A DNA stretch of 34,378 bases from contig CAXIBC010000024.1 of NCBI GenBank assembly GCA_964022115.1, forward strand, positions 1-34,378, in the 5' to 3' direction. Both the position numbers and the translations under genes were made by a program. Positions 17,099-24,076 of the stretch are shown piece by piece; the stretch's first letter is position 1; each line of letters opens with the position of its first letter. Origin of the DNA: Oleispira sp964022115. GTDB taxonomy: Bacteria; Pseudomonadota; Gammaproteobacteria; Pseudomonadales; Oceanobacteraceae. The notes under the pieces are model-generated. The model saw only the letters and a list, made by a program, of their open reading frames with translations, was not told the DNA's origin and ran no database searches.

Positions 17099-17932
17099 AT
17101 GAACATGGCATTAATTTTTGAGAAAACACAACAGCTACCGCACATTCCCCGTGTTGTACAAGAACTGATTGAGAGCTTTCAAAACGAAGATGTGAATATA
17201 GATGAAATCAGTAATAAGGTCTCAATGGATCAAGCCTTAACTGCAAAAGTTCTACGCTTAGCAAATTCGGCGCATTATGGCGCATCACGTAGTATTGCTA
17301 ATGCTAACGATGCCATCGTTTTATTAGGTTTCGATACTCTGCGCACTATGGTATTAGCCTCGGGTGTCACTAGCTCATTCAAAGCCCCTGATAATTATGA
17401 TATGAATGGCTTTTGGAAACAGTCATTTGCCATTGCAGCCCTTTCCAAATGGATCGCTCAATACGTACCGAGCGCAGATAAGGAAACAGCTTTTACGTGT
17501 GGCATGCTGAATTCAATCGGCAGCTTATTAATTCGTATTGTCTTACCCGATGAAGTGAATGGTATTGATGAAGCCGAAGCTATGGGTGGCAAGCGTCATA
17601 GCCTAGAGCGGGGTAAGCTAGGATTTGATGGTGCTAAAGTGGGGGCTGAACTAGCGAAACGCTGGAAGTTTCCAGAAGAAATGCAAAACTCGATTAGTGA
17701 GCAAAATAATGCCGATTTTGAACAAGAATACGGCATCTATGCTGGCATAATTTATATCGCTAAATACCTGCATCAAGCCCATAAAGAAGATTGGACTGAA
17801 GCACAAATTATTGAGGAATTTCCACTTATCGTTGCCCAGCACATTGGCATGGACGCTGAAAAAGCCTATAAGGATGTGGCAGCAACCAACCATTTGGAAT
17901 CTGGATTAGATGCATTACTGGATGGCGAATAA
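17099..17932 (+). CDS. HDOD-domain protein
   Basis: A 277-aa protein read from the ATG at 17099, preceded by AAAGGAAG at 8 nt. The frame extends 11 codons further upstream, but that start has no ribosome-binding site. The HDOD domain spans roughly residues 5-200 (LPHIPRVVQELIESF, DQALTAKVLRLANSAHYGAS, AIVLLGFDTLRTMVLASG). This fold is related to HD phosphohydrolases but lacks the metal-binding His-Asp pair. HDOD proteins are typically signalling adaptors linked to c-di-GMP, chemotaxis or stress responses. No output domain is fused here. It is a single gene with a terminator at 17976-18004. Its partner is unknown. Confidence 0.86.
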   Translation: MNMALIFEKTQQLPHIPRVVQELIESFQNEDVNIDEISNKVSMDQALTAKVLRLANSAHYGASRSIANANDAIVLLGFDTLRTMVLASGVTSSFKAPDNYDMNGFWKQSFAIAALSKWIAQYVPSADKETAFTCGMLNSIGSLLIRIVLPDEVNGIDEAEAMGGKRHSLERGKLGFDGAKVGAELAKRWKFPEEMQNSISEQNNADFEQEYGIYAGIIYIAKYLHQAHKEDWTEAQIIEEFPLIVAQHIGMDAEKAYKDVAATNHLESGLDALLDGE

Positions 17933-17958
17933 ATAAGGTGTGCTGTTACAGCCCTTAA

Positions 17959-19116
17959 TTAAGTATTACTCTTTAAAAGCTCAAATTCTATTTGGGCTTT
18001 TTTTATGCCATTCACCATTACATCTAAACGATGTATTCCAGGGTAATACTTACGTGTACTGATTTTTTTGAACGAATGTTTTTTTACAATATGTTCACAT
18101 CCCGCATCATCAAAACATCTATCCAACCATTTAAAAACTTTACTCCCTTGCTTACCATTAGCCTGTTGAAAATGCAGTACATAATCCACCATCAAACGAT
18201 TGGTTTTTGAGCTTTTTTTCTGCAAGGTTAATTCAAATTCAAAGTCGCCAAAAAAATCTACCTTTACCTGCTTGCTGGATAAGCGACACACCACATCATC
18301 GGCGGGCTGATAACCAAACAAGATCATAATCTCTGGCTGGCCTTGTTTAAATAATGTACGACAAGCATGGCGTACTAACCTAACCCTGTTATTACGCTGA
18401 ATACTATTGAGCCTTACTAACGCCTCATCGGCCAACCATTGCTGTGCTATTTCAATGATCAATTGTGGATGATCTTTAGCAATATCATTAAGGTGATTAG
18501 CAACCGAACGTCGAACGTATTCTTCTTCATCATCACGTAATGCCAATAATAAAGGCATCACCCATTGTGGCTGTTGAATTAAAACAGGTAAACGCACTCC
18601 CCATGGTAGCCGTGGACGAGTGCCTTCGGATATCAAACGCCTCACATGATGATTTTCATGCTCTAACCAGGTCGTTAATATTGCTAACGATGCTTGTGGT
18701 TGCTTGAGGATAAATTGACGGATAGCAAATTCCGCACTGAAAAACTGCGTCAACTGTTGCAAGTATTGCAAGCCTTGCTCTAGACTTAAGTTTTTATGAA
18801 TCGCAATGTATTCACAACAAACCAAGGATAACCAGCCCGATAAATCATTATGTTTAGACAAGGTTGCTACGACAGCATCAGCGCCTTCTTTTTGTGGCAT
18901 AGAGGCATGTAACGCTTCGCCAGCGGCTCTAAGCCTTTGCATCAAGGATAATAGTGACCACTCTTCTTGTCCTTGTTCACGGCAATAAAATGCTAATCTC
19001 TGATGAAAGTGCGCTTCATCAAAATCGATACCGTACAAAGCAGCTTGCTTTGCAATCAAAGCACCTAAAACCCATATTTTGTCTAATGATAAATTATCTT
19101 TAAATAGCTCAGCCAT
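17959..19116 (-). CDS. AlkC-like DNA alkylation repair protein (HEAT-like repeats)
   Basis: A 385-aa protein of the AlkC/AlkD HEAT-like-repeat glycosylase superfamily. The block RRLISEGTRPRLPWGVRLPV (about residues 159-178) and EEYVRRSVANHLNDIAKDHP (about 198-217) are the family's recognisable core; these proteins excise 3-methyladenine-type lesions without flipping the base. After residue about 285 there is a beta-rich C-terminal part (FFGDFEFELTLQKKSSKTNR, then DYVLHFQQANGKQGSKVFKW). It resembles the Ig-like domain described in one AlkC subgroup. The ATG at 19116 has a weak ribosome-binding site. It converges on the HDOD gene, whose terminator lies inside this gene's 3' end. Family assignment is firm; the precise lesion is inferred. 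Confidence 0.82.
   Translation of the reverse strand: MAELFKDNLSLDKIWVLGALIAKQAALYGIDFDEAHFHQRLAFYCREQGQEEWSLLSLMQRLRAAGEALHASMPQKEGADAVVATLSKHNDLSGWLSLVCCEYIAIHKNLSLEQGLQYLQQLTQFFSAEFAIRQFILKQPQASLAILTTWLEHENHHVRRLISEGTRPRLPWGVRLPVLIQQPQWVMPLLLALRDDEEEYVRRSVANHLNDIAKDHPQLIIEIAQQWLADEALVRLNSIQRNNRVRLVRHACRTLFKQGQPEIMILFGYQPADDVVCRLSSKQVKVDFFGDFEFELTLQKKSSKTNRLMVDYVLHFQQANGKQGSKVFKWLDRCFDDAGCEHIVKKHSFKKISTRKYYPGIHRLDVMVNGIKKAQIEFELLKSNT
17976..18004 (+). terminator. Terminator of HDOD gene lying inside the convergent coding region
   Basis: The arms AAAGCTCAAAT and ATTTGGGCTTT form an 11-bp stem with one G-U pair and a 3-nt loop, followed by seven T on the plus strand. It is 43 bp after the HDOD stop but within the last codons of the AlkC-like gene on the other strand, so it serves both as terminator and as coding sequence. 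Confidence 0.8.
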
Positions 19117-19282
19117 GCTTATTCTAATGTCCGTTTAATCGCGCTTAACTAGTGATTATGTAACCAGAAATATCCCATTGCAGACAATTGCTTCTCGTTA
19201 ACAAAACCACACTTTTTTCAAGGCTAATGGCCTAATACTTGCTCAATACACAGGATACCGTGTTATAGAGCAAAAGAGATCC

Positions 19283-19867
19283 ATGAAACCCGCTAGAGTT
19301 ATGTTGGTAGATGATACCCCGACCCGATCCGCATTATTAGAACAAGCTCTGCTTGATCAAGGATTAACTGTGGTCTGTCGCTTAGAAAGCGCCCAAGGCT
19401 TGATCAAGAATGTTGAAATTCATCAACCCGATATCATTATTATGGATCTAGAATCTCCCGACCGAGATACCCTAGAGAATATGACTGTACTCAACCAGCA
19501 TAACCCCAAGCCTGTGATTATGTTTTCTGATGAAGGTGATAGCAAAATCATCTCTCAAGCCGTTCAAGCTGGGGTTAGCGCCTATATTGTCGACGGTTTA
19601 AACCCTCATAGAGTGAAGCCAATTCTAGATGTGGCTATTGCCCGCTTTCGAGAATACCAAGCACTACGCAAAGAATTAAAGCAAACCCGAGATCAACTTG
19701 CCGACCGTAAAATCATTGATAAAGCCAAAGGGCTACTGATGAGAACTAAAGGCTTAGATGAAGAACAGGCCTACCACGCAATGCGTAAGATGGCGATGGA
19801 CCAGAGTAAACCCTTGGTCGAAATTGCCCAAAACATCCTCTCTGTGATGGAACTACTCAGCCCTTAA
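19283..19867 (+). CDS. nasT: NasT: response-regulator-like ANTAR antiterminator
   Basis: This 194-aa RNA-binding regulator has a receiver-like N-terminal domain (RVMLVDDTPTRS, candidate phospho-site D55 in IIIMDLESP) and a C-terminal ANTAR domain at about 135-190 (DRKIIDKAKGLLMRTKGLDE, then AYHAMRKMAMDQS). NasT binds twin hairpins in the leader of nitrate-assimilation mRNA and prevents termination. NasS holds it inactive until nitrate or nitrite appears. It is followed by nasS, and a matching two-hairpin leader lies before nrtA (21324-21425). The ribosome-binding site is AAAGAGA. A weak TTGCTC/TTATAG pair with 18-bp spacing upstream might be its promoter. Identity is well supported by domain order and context. 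Confidence 0.94.
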   Translation: MKPARVMLVDDTPTRSALLEQALLDQGLTVVCRLESAQGLIKNVEIHQPDIIIMDLESPDRDTLENMTVLNQHNPKPVIMFSDEGDSKIISQAVQAGVSAYIVDGLNPHRVKPILDVAIARFREYQALRKELKQTRDQLADRKIIDKAKGLLMRTKGLDEEQAYHAMRKMAMDQSKPLVEIAQNILSVMELLSP

Positions 19868-19897
19868 TTGATTAATAATAGCTACTTGGAGACGCGC

Positions 19898-21007
19898 ATG
19901 AATGGTGCGAATATTGAGAAAAAAGCACTAAAACTGGGCTATATGCCATTAAGTGATTGCCTACCTTTATTAGTCGCACAAGAAAGAGGTTTTTTTGCCC
20001 AAGAAGGCCTCAATGTTGAACTGCAGCAAGAGGTATCCTGGTCAAATATTCGTGATAAAGTGATTGTCGGTCACCTAGATGGGGCTCACATGCTCGCCCC
20101 TATGCTGCTCGCTAGCAGCATAGGTTTAGGTGGTATCAAGAAGCCCCTTATTACCGCCTTTTCCCTAGGCTTAAATGGTAATGCCTTCACCGTATCCAAT
20201 TCTTTACAAGCTGCGTTATTCGAACTTAATGCTAATGAGTTTGATCAAGCAACCACCATGAAACAATTGATCGAGCTGCGTAAAAATGCAGGCTTACCCC
20301 GCTTAGTGTTTGCCACTGTTTATCCCTATTCTTCTCATAACTTACAATTAAGGTACTGGCTTGCCAGTGCAGACATTGATCCCGATAAAGATATTGATCT
20401 CGTCATTCTGCCCCCCTCACAAATGGTTGATCATCTCAAACTACAGCATATCGATGGTTTTTTTGCTGGGGCGCCGTGGAACTCAGTCGCTATTTTGCAA
20501 GGCCATGGTCATTGCTTATTAACCGGAATGGACATCTGGCAGAATGCACCCGAAAAAGTACTTGGAGTAACCTTAGAGTGGGCAGAAAAAAATCCTAATA
20601 CCCATAATGCCTTAATTCGCGCCTTGTATCAGGCCTGCTATTGGCTCGAACTGCATGCCGAACAAGCATTACCATTATTAGAGCAACACTTATCTCTTAA
20701 CTCACCACTGATCGACCAAGAGTGTTTAATTCCCGCCATCACTGGGGAATATATCTTTACTCATAAACCAGCACATGGCAAAGCCCCAAGCCTATTGGTA
20801 TTTAATCGTTTTATGGCTAACTTCCCATGGTTATCTCATGGTCAACTGATCTGTGCACAAATGAAACGCTGGCATTGGCTGCCGGAAGATGTCGATAGTG
20901 ATCAACTGGTAGCAAGCTGTTATCGCCCAGATATTTATCGTCAGGCATTAATCCACGTAGCCATGCCAAAAGATGATTCCCATAGTGCGCATCTAGCGAT
21001 GCTTTAG
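19898..21007 (+). CDS. nasS: NasS: cytoplasmic nitrate/nitrite sensor, NrtA-like
   Basis: This 369-aa protein is read from the ATG at 19898, with TTGGAG 7 nt upstream; the open frame begins 10 codons earlier at a TTG that overlaps the end of nasT. It has the nitrate-binding-protein fold seen in NrtA (LKLGYMPLSDCLPLLVAQER, DGAHMLAPM, FFAGAPWN) but no signal peptide, so it stays in the cytoplasm. There it would bind nitrate or nitrite and release NasT. It shares long stretches with NrtA encoded 470 bp downstream, including a 26-nt identical DNA segment. It ends before a strong terminator at 21032-21062. Confidence 0.93.
   Translation: MNGANIEKKALKLGYMPLSDCLPLLVAQERGFFAQEGLNVELQQEVSWSNIRDKVIVGHLDGAHMLAPMLLASSIGLGGIKKPLITAFSLGLNGNAFTVSNSLQAALFELNANEFDQATTMKQLIELRKNAGLPRLVFATVYPYSSHNLQLRYWLASADIDPDKDIDLVILPPSQMVDHLKLQHIDGFFAGAPWNSVAILQGHGHCLLTGMDIWQNAPEKVLGVTLEWAEKNPNTHNALIRALYQACYWLELHAEQALPLLEQHLSLNSPLIDQECLIPAITGEYIFTHKPAHGKAPSLLVFNRFMANFPWLSHGQLICAQMKRWHWLPEDVDSDQLVASCYRPDIYRQALIHVAMPKDDSHSAHLAML
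20579..20604 (+). repeat. 26-nt segment identical to one in nrtA
   Basis: The segment encoding WAEKNPNTH in nasS is identical at every base, including synonymous positions and a run of seven A, to nrtA positions 22334-22359. The two genes are paralogues; perfect DNA identity over this block suggests recent duplication or local gene conversion. Confidence 0.85.
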
Positions 21008-21031
21008 CGCTTATAAATACTTAACCAATAT

Positions 21032-21062
21032 AAAGGTGCACCAACTGGTGCACCTTTTTTTA
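21032..21062 (+). terminator. Rho-independent terminator of nasT-nasS
   Basis: The arms AAAGGTGCACC and GGTGCACCTTT form an 11-bp perfect stem with loop AACT and a run of eight T. It separates the nasTS unit from the nitrate transporter operon. The GGTGCACC arms resemble NtrC half-sites, but the inner spacing is 4 rather than the usual 5 bp. Confidence 0.9.
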
Positions 21063-21159
21063 TTCTGCCCTAAAAAAGTAATAGCCCTACCCCACGACTA
21101 ACAAAAAATATAACTCTACTTTTATCACGCCCTGTTTTAATTCATAACAAGATTGATTT

Positions 21160-21242
21160 TGCACCATTGCTTGCCACAGAAATTGCACCAATAAATATCA
21201 TATTAGCTGAGTTAAGGTTTTTTTATGCACCGCTAATTAGCA
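21160..21242. promoter_or_regulatory. Cluster of three NtrC-like half-sites upstream of nrtA
   Basis: TGCACC(A/G) occurs at 21160, 21184 and 21226, all in the same orientation and each followed by a poorly conserved second half. The known NtrC site is TGCACC-N5-GGTGCA. They sit roughly 65-135 bp upstream of a -24/-12 promoter, the usual enhancer distance. Individual sites are weak; their clustering is what supports the call. Confidence 0.5.
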
Positions 21243-21293
21243 TTTCTGATAATTTTAACAAATAATAAAAAAAACATTTAAAAATGTATTTAT

Positions 21294-21309
21294 TGGCACA
21301 CTCCTCGCT
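21294..21309 (+). promoter_or_regulatory. Sigma-54 (-24/-12) promoter of the nrt/nas operon
   Basis: TGGCAC at 21294-21299 and TCGCT at 21305-21309 give the invariant GG and GC dinucleotides exactly 10 bp apart, as in RpoN promoters. The predicted transcript start (about 21320) is a few bases before the first leader hairpin, which supports the call. Confidence 0.8.
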
Positions 21310-21323
21310 ATATAGATCGCATC

Positions 21324-21351
21324 AACTTCAAATCAATGACGATTAGAAGTT
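21324..21351 (+). promoter_or_regulatory. ANTAR-target hairpin P1 (loop AATGAC) in nrtA leader
   Basis: The stem AACTTC/GAAGTT (6 bp), one A-A mismatch, then AATC/GATT (4 bp) closes a six-base loop AATGAC. A at loop position 1 and G at position 4 are the hallmark of hairpins bound by ANTAR proteins such as NasT, NasR and EutV. Confidence 0.85.
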
Positions 21352-21366
21352 AACGCAAAATCAAAC

Positions 21367-21378
21367 TGCAAAGACGCA
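21367..21378 (+). promoter_or_regulatory. ANTAR-target hairpin P2 (loop AAAGAC) overlapping terminator stem
   Basis: A short TGC/GCA stem closes the six-base loop AAAGAC, again with A1 and G4 and identical to the P1 loop at five of six positions. Its loop and 3' strand are part of the 5' arm of the following terminator, so P2 and terminator are mutually exclusive. The 3-bp stem alone is weak; NasT binding would be needed to stabilise it. Confidence 0.75.
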
Positions 21379-21429
21379 AATCAATACTTTATTCCCAGCA
21401 GGATAGAGCATTCATTTGCGTTTTTTTTT
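21370..21429 (+). terminator. Leader attenuator (NasT-controlled intrinsic terminator)
   Basis: The arms at 21370-21381 and 21414-21425 (core ACGCAAAT/ATTTGCGT, 12 bp with one G-U) are followed by a run of nine T, about 50 bp before the nrtA start. Without NasT, transcription should end here. With NasT bound to P1 and P2, the 5' arm is occupied and the operon is read. Confidence 0.87.
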
Positions 21430-21442
21430 GCTAAAAAATTAT

Positions 21443-21470
21443 CTTAAAACTTAAAACTTAAAACTTAAAG
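21443..21470 (+). repeat. Four 7-bp tandem repeats (CTTAAAA) before nrtA ribosome-binding site
   Basis: CTTAAAA occurs three times and then as CTTAAAG, running directly into the Shine-Dalgarno AAAGGAAG of nrtA. The unit lies between attenuator and start codon, so copy-number change would alter leader length but not the coding frame. Confidence 0.85.
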
Positions 21471-21478
21471 GAAGCATC

Positions 21479-22891
21479 ATGCTTAAAAAGAAATCATTTA
21501 AACTCAACAAGGTTCGTCGCTCGATATTAAAAGGAACCTTAGCACTTGCTGCTGGTGCGGCACTCGCTATCTCGCCATTAACCTCCATCAATGCTTTAGC
21601 AAAAGTAGGTTACGCCGAAAAAGAAGAATTGAAATTTGGCTTCATTAAGTTAACCGATATGGCGCCTCTTGCAATTGCTTATGAAAAAGGTTTTTTTGAA
21701 GATGAAGGTCTATACGTCACCTTAGAAGCTCAAGCCAACTGGAAAGTATTATTAGACCGAGTGATCGATGGCCAACTAGATGGGGCACACATGCTAGCAG
21801 GTCAGCCTTTAGGGGCGACTATGGGCTATGGAACAAAAGCCGATATCATCACAGCATTCAGCATGGATTTAAACGGTAACGCCATTACGGTTTCTAATTC
21901 TGTCTGGGATAAAATGAAAAAGAACATCCCTCATAAGGATGGTAAGCCCGTTCATCCAATTAAAGCCGATGCGTTAAAACCTGTGATTGAAGGTTATAAA
22001 AATGAAGGTAAACCTTTCAACATGGGGATGGTATTTCCGGTATCCACACACAACTATGAACTACGTTATTGGCTAGCTGCCGGTGGTATTCACCCAGGTT
22101 ATTACGCCCCCCATAAAGGTGATACCTCAGGGCAAATCAATGCCGAGGCTTTATTATCTGTCACACCACCACCACAAATGCCTTCGACCATGGAAGCCGG
22201 CACGATTAACGGTTATTGCGTTGGTGAACCATGGAACCAGCAAGCAGTATTTAAAGGCATTGGTGTACCCGTAGTGACTGATTATGAAATTTGGAAAAAT
22301 AACCCAGAAAAAGTATTTGGCGTAAGCAAAACCTGGGCAGAAAAAAATCCTAATACCCACATTCGTATCGTTAAAGCTATGATCCGTGCGGCCCAATGGT
22401 TAGATGAGAACAATAATGCTAATCGTCCAGAAGCTGTAAAAATATTAGCTAAAAGCCAATATGTAGGAGCCGATTACGATGTCATCGCCAACTCCATGAC
22501 AGGTACCTTCGAATATGAAAAAGGCGATAAACGCGAAGTGCCTGACTTTAACGTTTTCTTCCGACATAACGCGACCTTCCCATATTACTCTGATGCTATC
22601 TGGTACTTAACGCAAATGCGTCGCTGGGGACAAATCTCTGAGCCTAAATCCGATGATTGGTATAAGGACTTAGCCAAGAAAGTATACCGTCCTGACATCT
22701 ATGCCGCGGCGGCGAAAGAACTGATTCAAGAAGGTAAGGTTAAAGCGAAAGACTTCCCAGATTTTGTTTCTGAATCTGGCTATCGTGCACCGCAAAAACA
22801 CTTCATCGATAATATTGTTTATGACGGTAGTCAGCCTAATGCTTACCTAGATAAATTCACCATTGGTTTAAAAAGCAAAGACATTCTTTAA
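21479..22891 (+). CDS. nrtA: NrtA: nitrate ABC transporter substrate-binding protein
   Basis: A 470-aa periplasmic nitrate/nitrite-binding protein (NrtA/NasF family). The N-terminus has a long basic region with a twin-arginine-like motif (KVRRSILKG) before the hydrophobic stretch TLALAAGAALAISPL, so export by Tat is likely. The fold shows LKFGFIKLTDMAPLAIAYEK, DGAHMLAGQPLGA, FPVSTHNYELRYWLA and YCVGEPWNQQAVFKG. There is no lipobox cysteine. It is the first gene of the operon, behind the -24/-12 promoter and the NasT attenuator, with the ribosome-binding site AAAGGAAG. A hairpin directly downstream may keep its transcript more abundant than that of the permease. Confidence 0.95.
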   Translation: MLKKKSFKLNKVRRSILKGTLALAAGAALAISPLTSINALAKVGYAEKEELKFGFIKLTDMAPLAIAYEKGFFEDEGLYVTLEAQANWKVLLDRVIDGQLDGAHMLAGQPLGATMGYGTKADIITAFSMDLNGNAITVSNSVWDKMKKNIPHKDGKPVHPIKADALKPVIEGYKNEGKPFNMGMVFPVSTHNYELRYWLAAGGIHPGYYAPHKGDTSGQINAEALLSVTPPPQMPSTMEAGTINGYCVGEPWNQQAVFKGIGVPVVTDYEIWKNNPEKVFGVSKTWAEKNPNTHIRIVKAMIRAAQWLDENNNANRPEAVKILAKSQYVGADYDVIANSMTGTFEYEKGDKREVPDFNVFFRHNATFPYYSDAIWYLTQMRRWGQISEPKSDDWYKDLAKKVYRPDIYAAAAKELIQEGKVKAKDFPDFVSESGYRAPQKHFIDNIVYDGSQPNAYLDKFTIGLKSKDIL

Positions 22892-22899
22892 CTAAACAT

Positions 22900-22940
22900 A
22901 CGGGCTAGCCAGTGCATATAAGTTGTATTGCCTAGCCCGT
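22900..22940 (+). promoter_or_regulatory. Intercistronic hairpin between nrtA and nrtB
   Basis: Perfect 9-bp arms ACGGGCTAG and CTAGCCCGT enclose a 23-nt loop. No T-run follows, so it is more likely an mRNA-stabilising or processing structure than a terminator. Such elements often raise binding-protein levels over membrane components in ABC transporter operons. Confidence 0.65.
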
Positions 22941-23010
22941 CCAATATTTCATAGCGACGTTATTTATAAAAGAGTGCCTGTACGGCCAACGTACAAGAGT
23001 AGAGGTTTTT

Positions 23011-24015
23011 ATGACAAACAAAATTACAAAACTACCCAATAGTTTTTTTAACTGGGGCAGCCTAACCGATGACGTAATGCCTCTCTGGATGCAAGAAACC
23101 GTTAAAACTATCATGCTACCTATAGCCGGTTTATTATTTTTCTTATTTATTTGGGCAGCGGTTGCACAAAATATTAATACCTCATTAGGAGAGTTTCCTG
23201 GGCCGACAAAAGCCTTTGAACAATTTCAATCCTTAATCAGTGAACACAATGCTGAACGTGAAAAAGAAGTCGCTTTTTATCAGCGCCAAGAAGATAGAAA
23301 TGCGGCTCGCTTAGCCCAAGACCCAAGCTATCAAGTTAAGATTCGTAGTTATACGGGTAAACCAACCTTTATCGATCAAATTGGTACCAGTTTAATCACG
23401 GTACTCACAGGTTTTATTCTAGCGTCTATCGTAGCGATTCCTTTGGGCATCATGATTGGTTTAAGTAAAAACCTATATGCCGCGGCGAATCCCGTTATCC
23501 AATTATTTAAACCGGTTTCTCCTTTAGCCTGGTTGCCCCTAGTGACTATGGTTGTGAGCGCTGTCTATACCAGTGACGATCCATTATTTGCTAAGTCTTT
23601 TATCACCTCGGTGATTACTGTGCTGTTATGTTCATTATGGCCAACGGTAATTAATACCGCTGTGGGTACGGCCTCCATTAGCCCTGATTTATTAAACGTG
23701 AGTAAGGTTCTACGCCTTAAGCCTATGACCCATATTTTCAAGGTCGTCATTCCTTCGGCAATTCCTATGGTATTTACCGGCCTGCGCTTATCTCTGGGTA
23801 TTGCTTGGATGGTATTGATCGCCGCTGAAATGCTCGCGCAAAACCCAGGGTTGGGTAAGTTTGTCTGGGATGAATTTCAAAACGGTAGCTCCAACTCGTT
23901 AGGTCGCATCATGGTCGCCGTGCTGGTAATTGGTTTAATTGGGTTTTTATTAGACCGAATTATGCTGATGCTGCAGAGAGTTTTCTCTTGGGATAAACAG
24001 GCCGTATTGCGTTGA
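23011..24015 (+). CDS. nrtB: NrtB: nitrate ABC transporter permease
   Basis: A 334-aa inner-membrane permease of the NrtB/SsuC/TauC type. The first membrane helix is at about residues 31-53 (IMLPIAGLLFFLFIWAAVAQ). A long charged loop follows (about residues 60-115), then the permease core with helices such as LITVLTGFILASIVAIPLGI. The coupling segment is near ISPDLLNVSKVLRLKPMTH and SAIPMVFTGLRLSLGIAW (EAA-like loop that contacts the ATPase). It pairs with NrtA and NrtD to import nitrate. The ribosome-binding site is AGAGG, 120 bp after nrtA, with a hairpin in the gap. Confidence 0.94.
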   Translation: MTNKITKLPNSFFNWGSLTDDVMPLWMQETVKTIMLPIAGLLFFLFIWAAVAQNINTSLGEFPGPTKAFEQFQSLISEHNAEREKEVAFYQRQEDRNAARLAQDPSYQVKIRSYTGKPTFIDQIGTSLITVLTGFILASIVAIPLGIMIGLSKNLYAAANPVIQLFKPVSPLAWLPLVTMVVSAVYTSDDPLFAKSFITSVITVLLCSLWPTVINTAVGTASISPDLLNVSKVLRLKPMTHIFKVVIPSAIPMVFTGLRLSLGIAWMVLIAAEMLAQNPGLGKFVWDEFQNGSSNSLGRIMVAVLVIGLIGFLLDRIMLMLQRVFSWDKQAVLR

Positions 24016-24076
24016 TTTATTTACGGATAAAAACGGAATTCGCTAAAAGTAAGAATATGAGTATGAGAGAAAAATT

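Noticed and set aside
21032..21062. GGTGCACC inverted repeat as an NtrC operator
   Set aside because: The inner spacing is 4 bp instead of 5 and a T-run follows, so the terminator reading is better.
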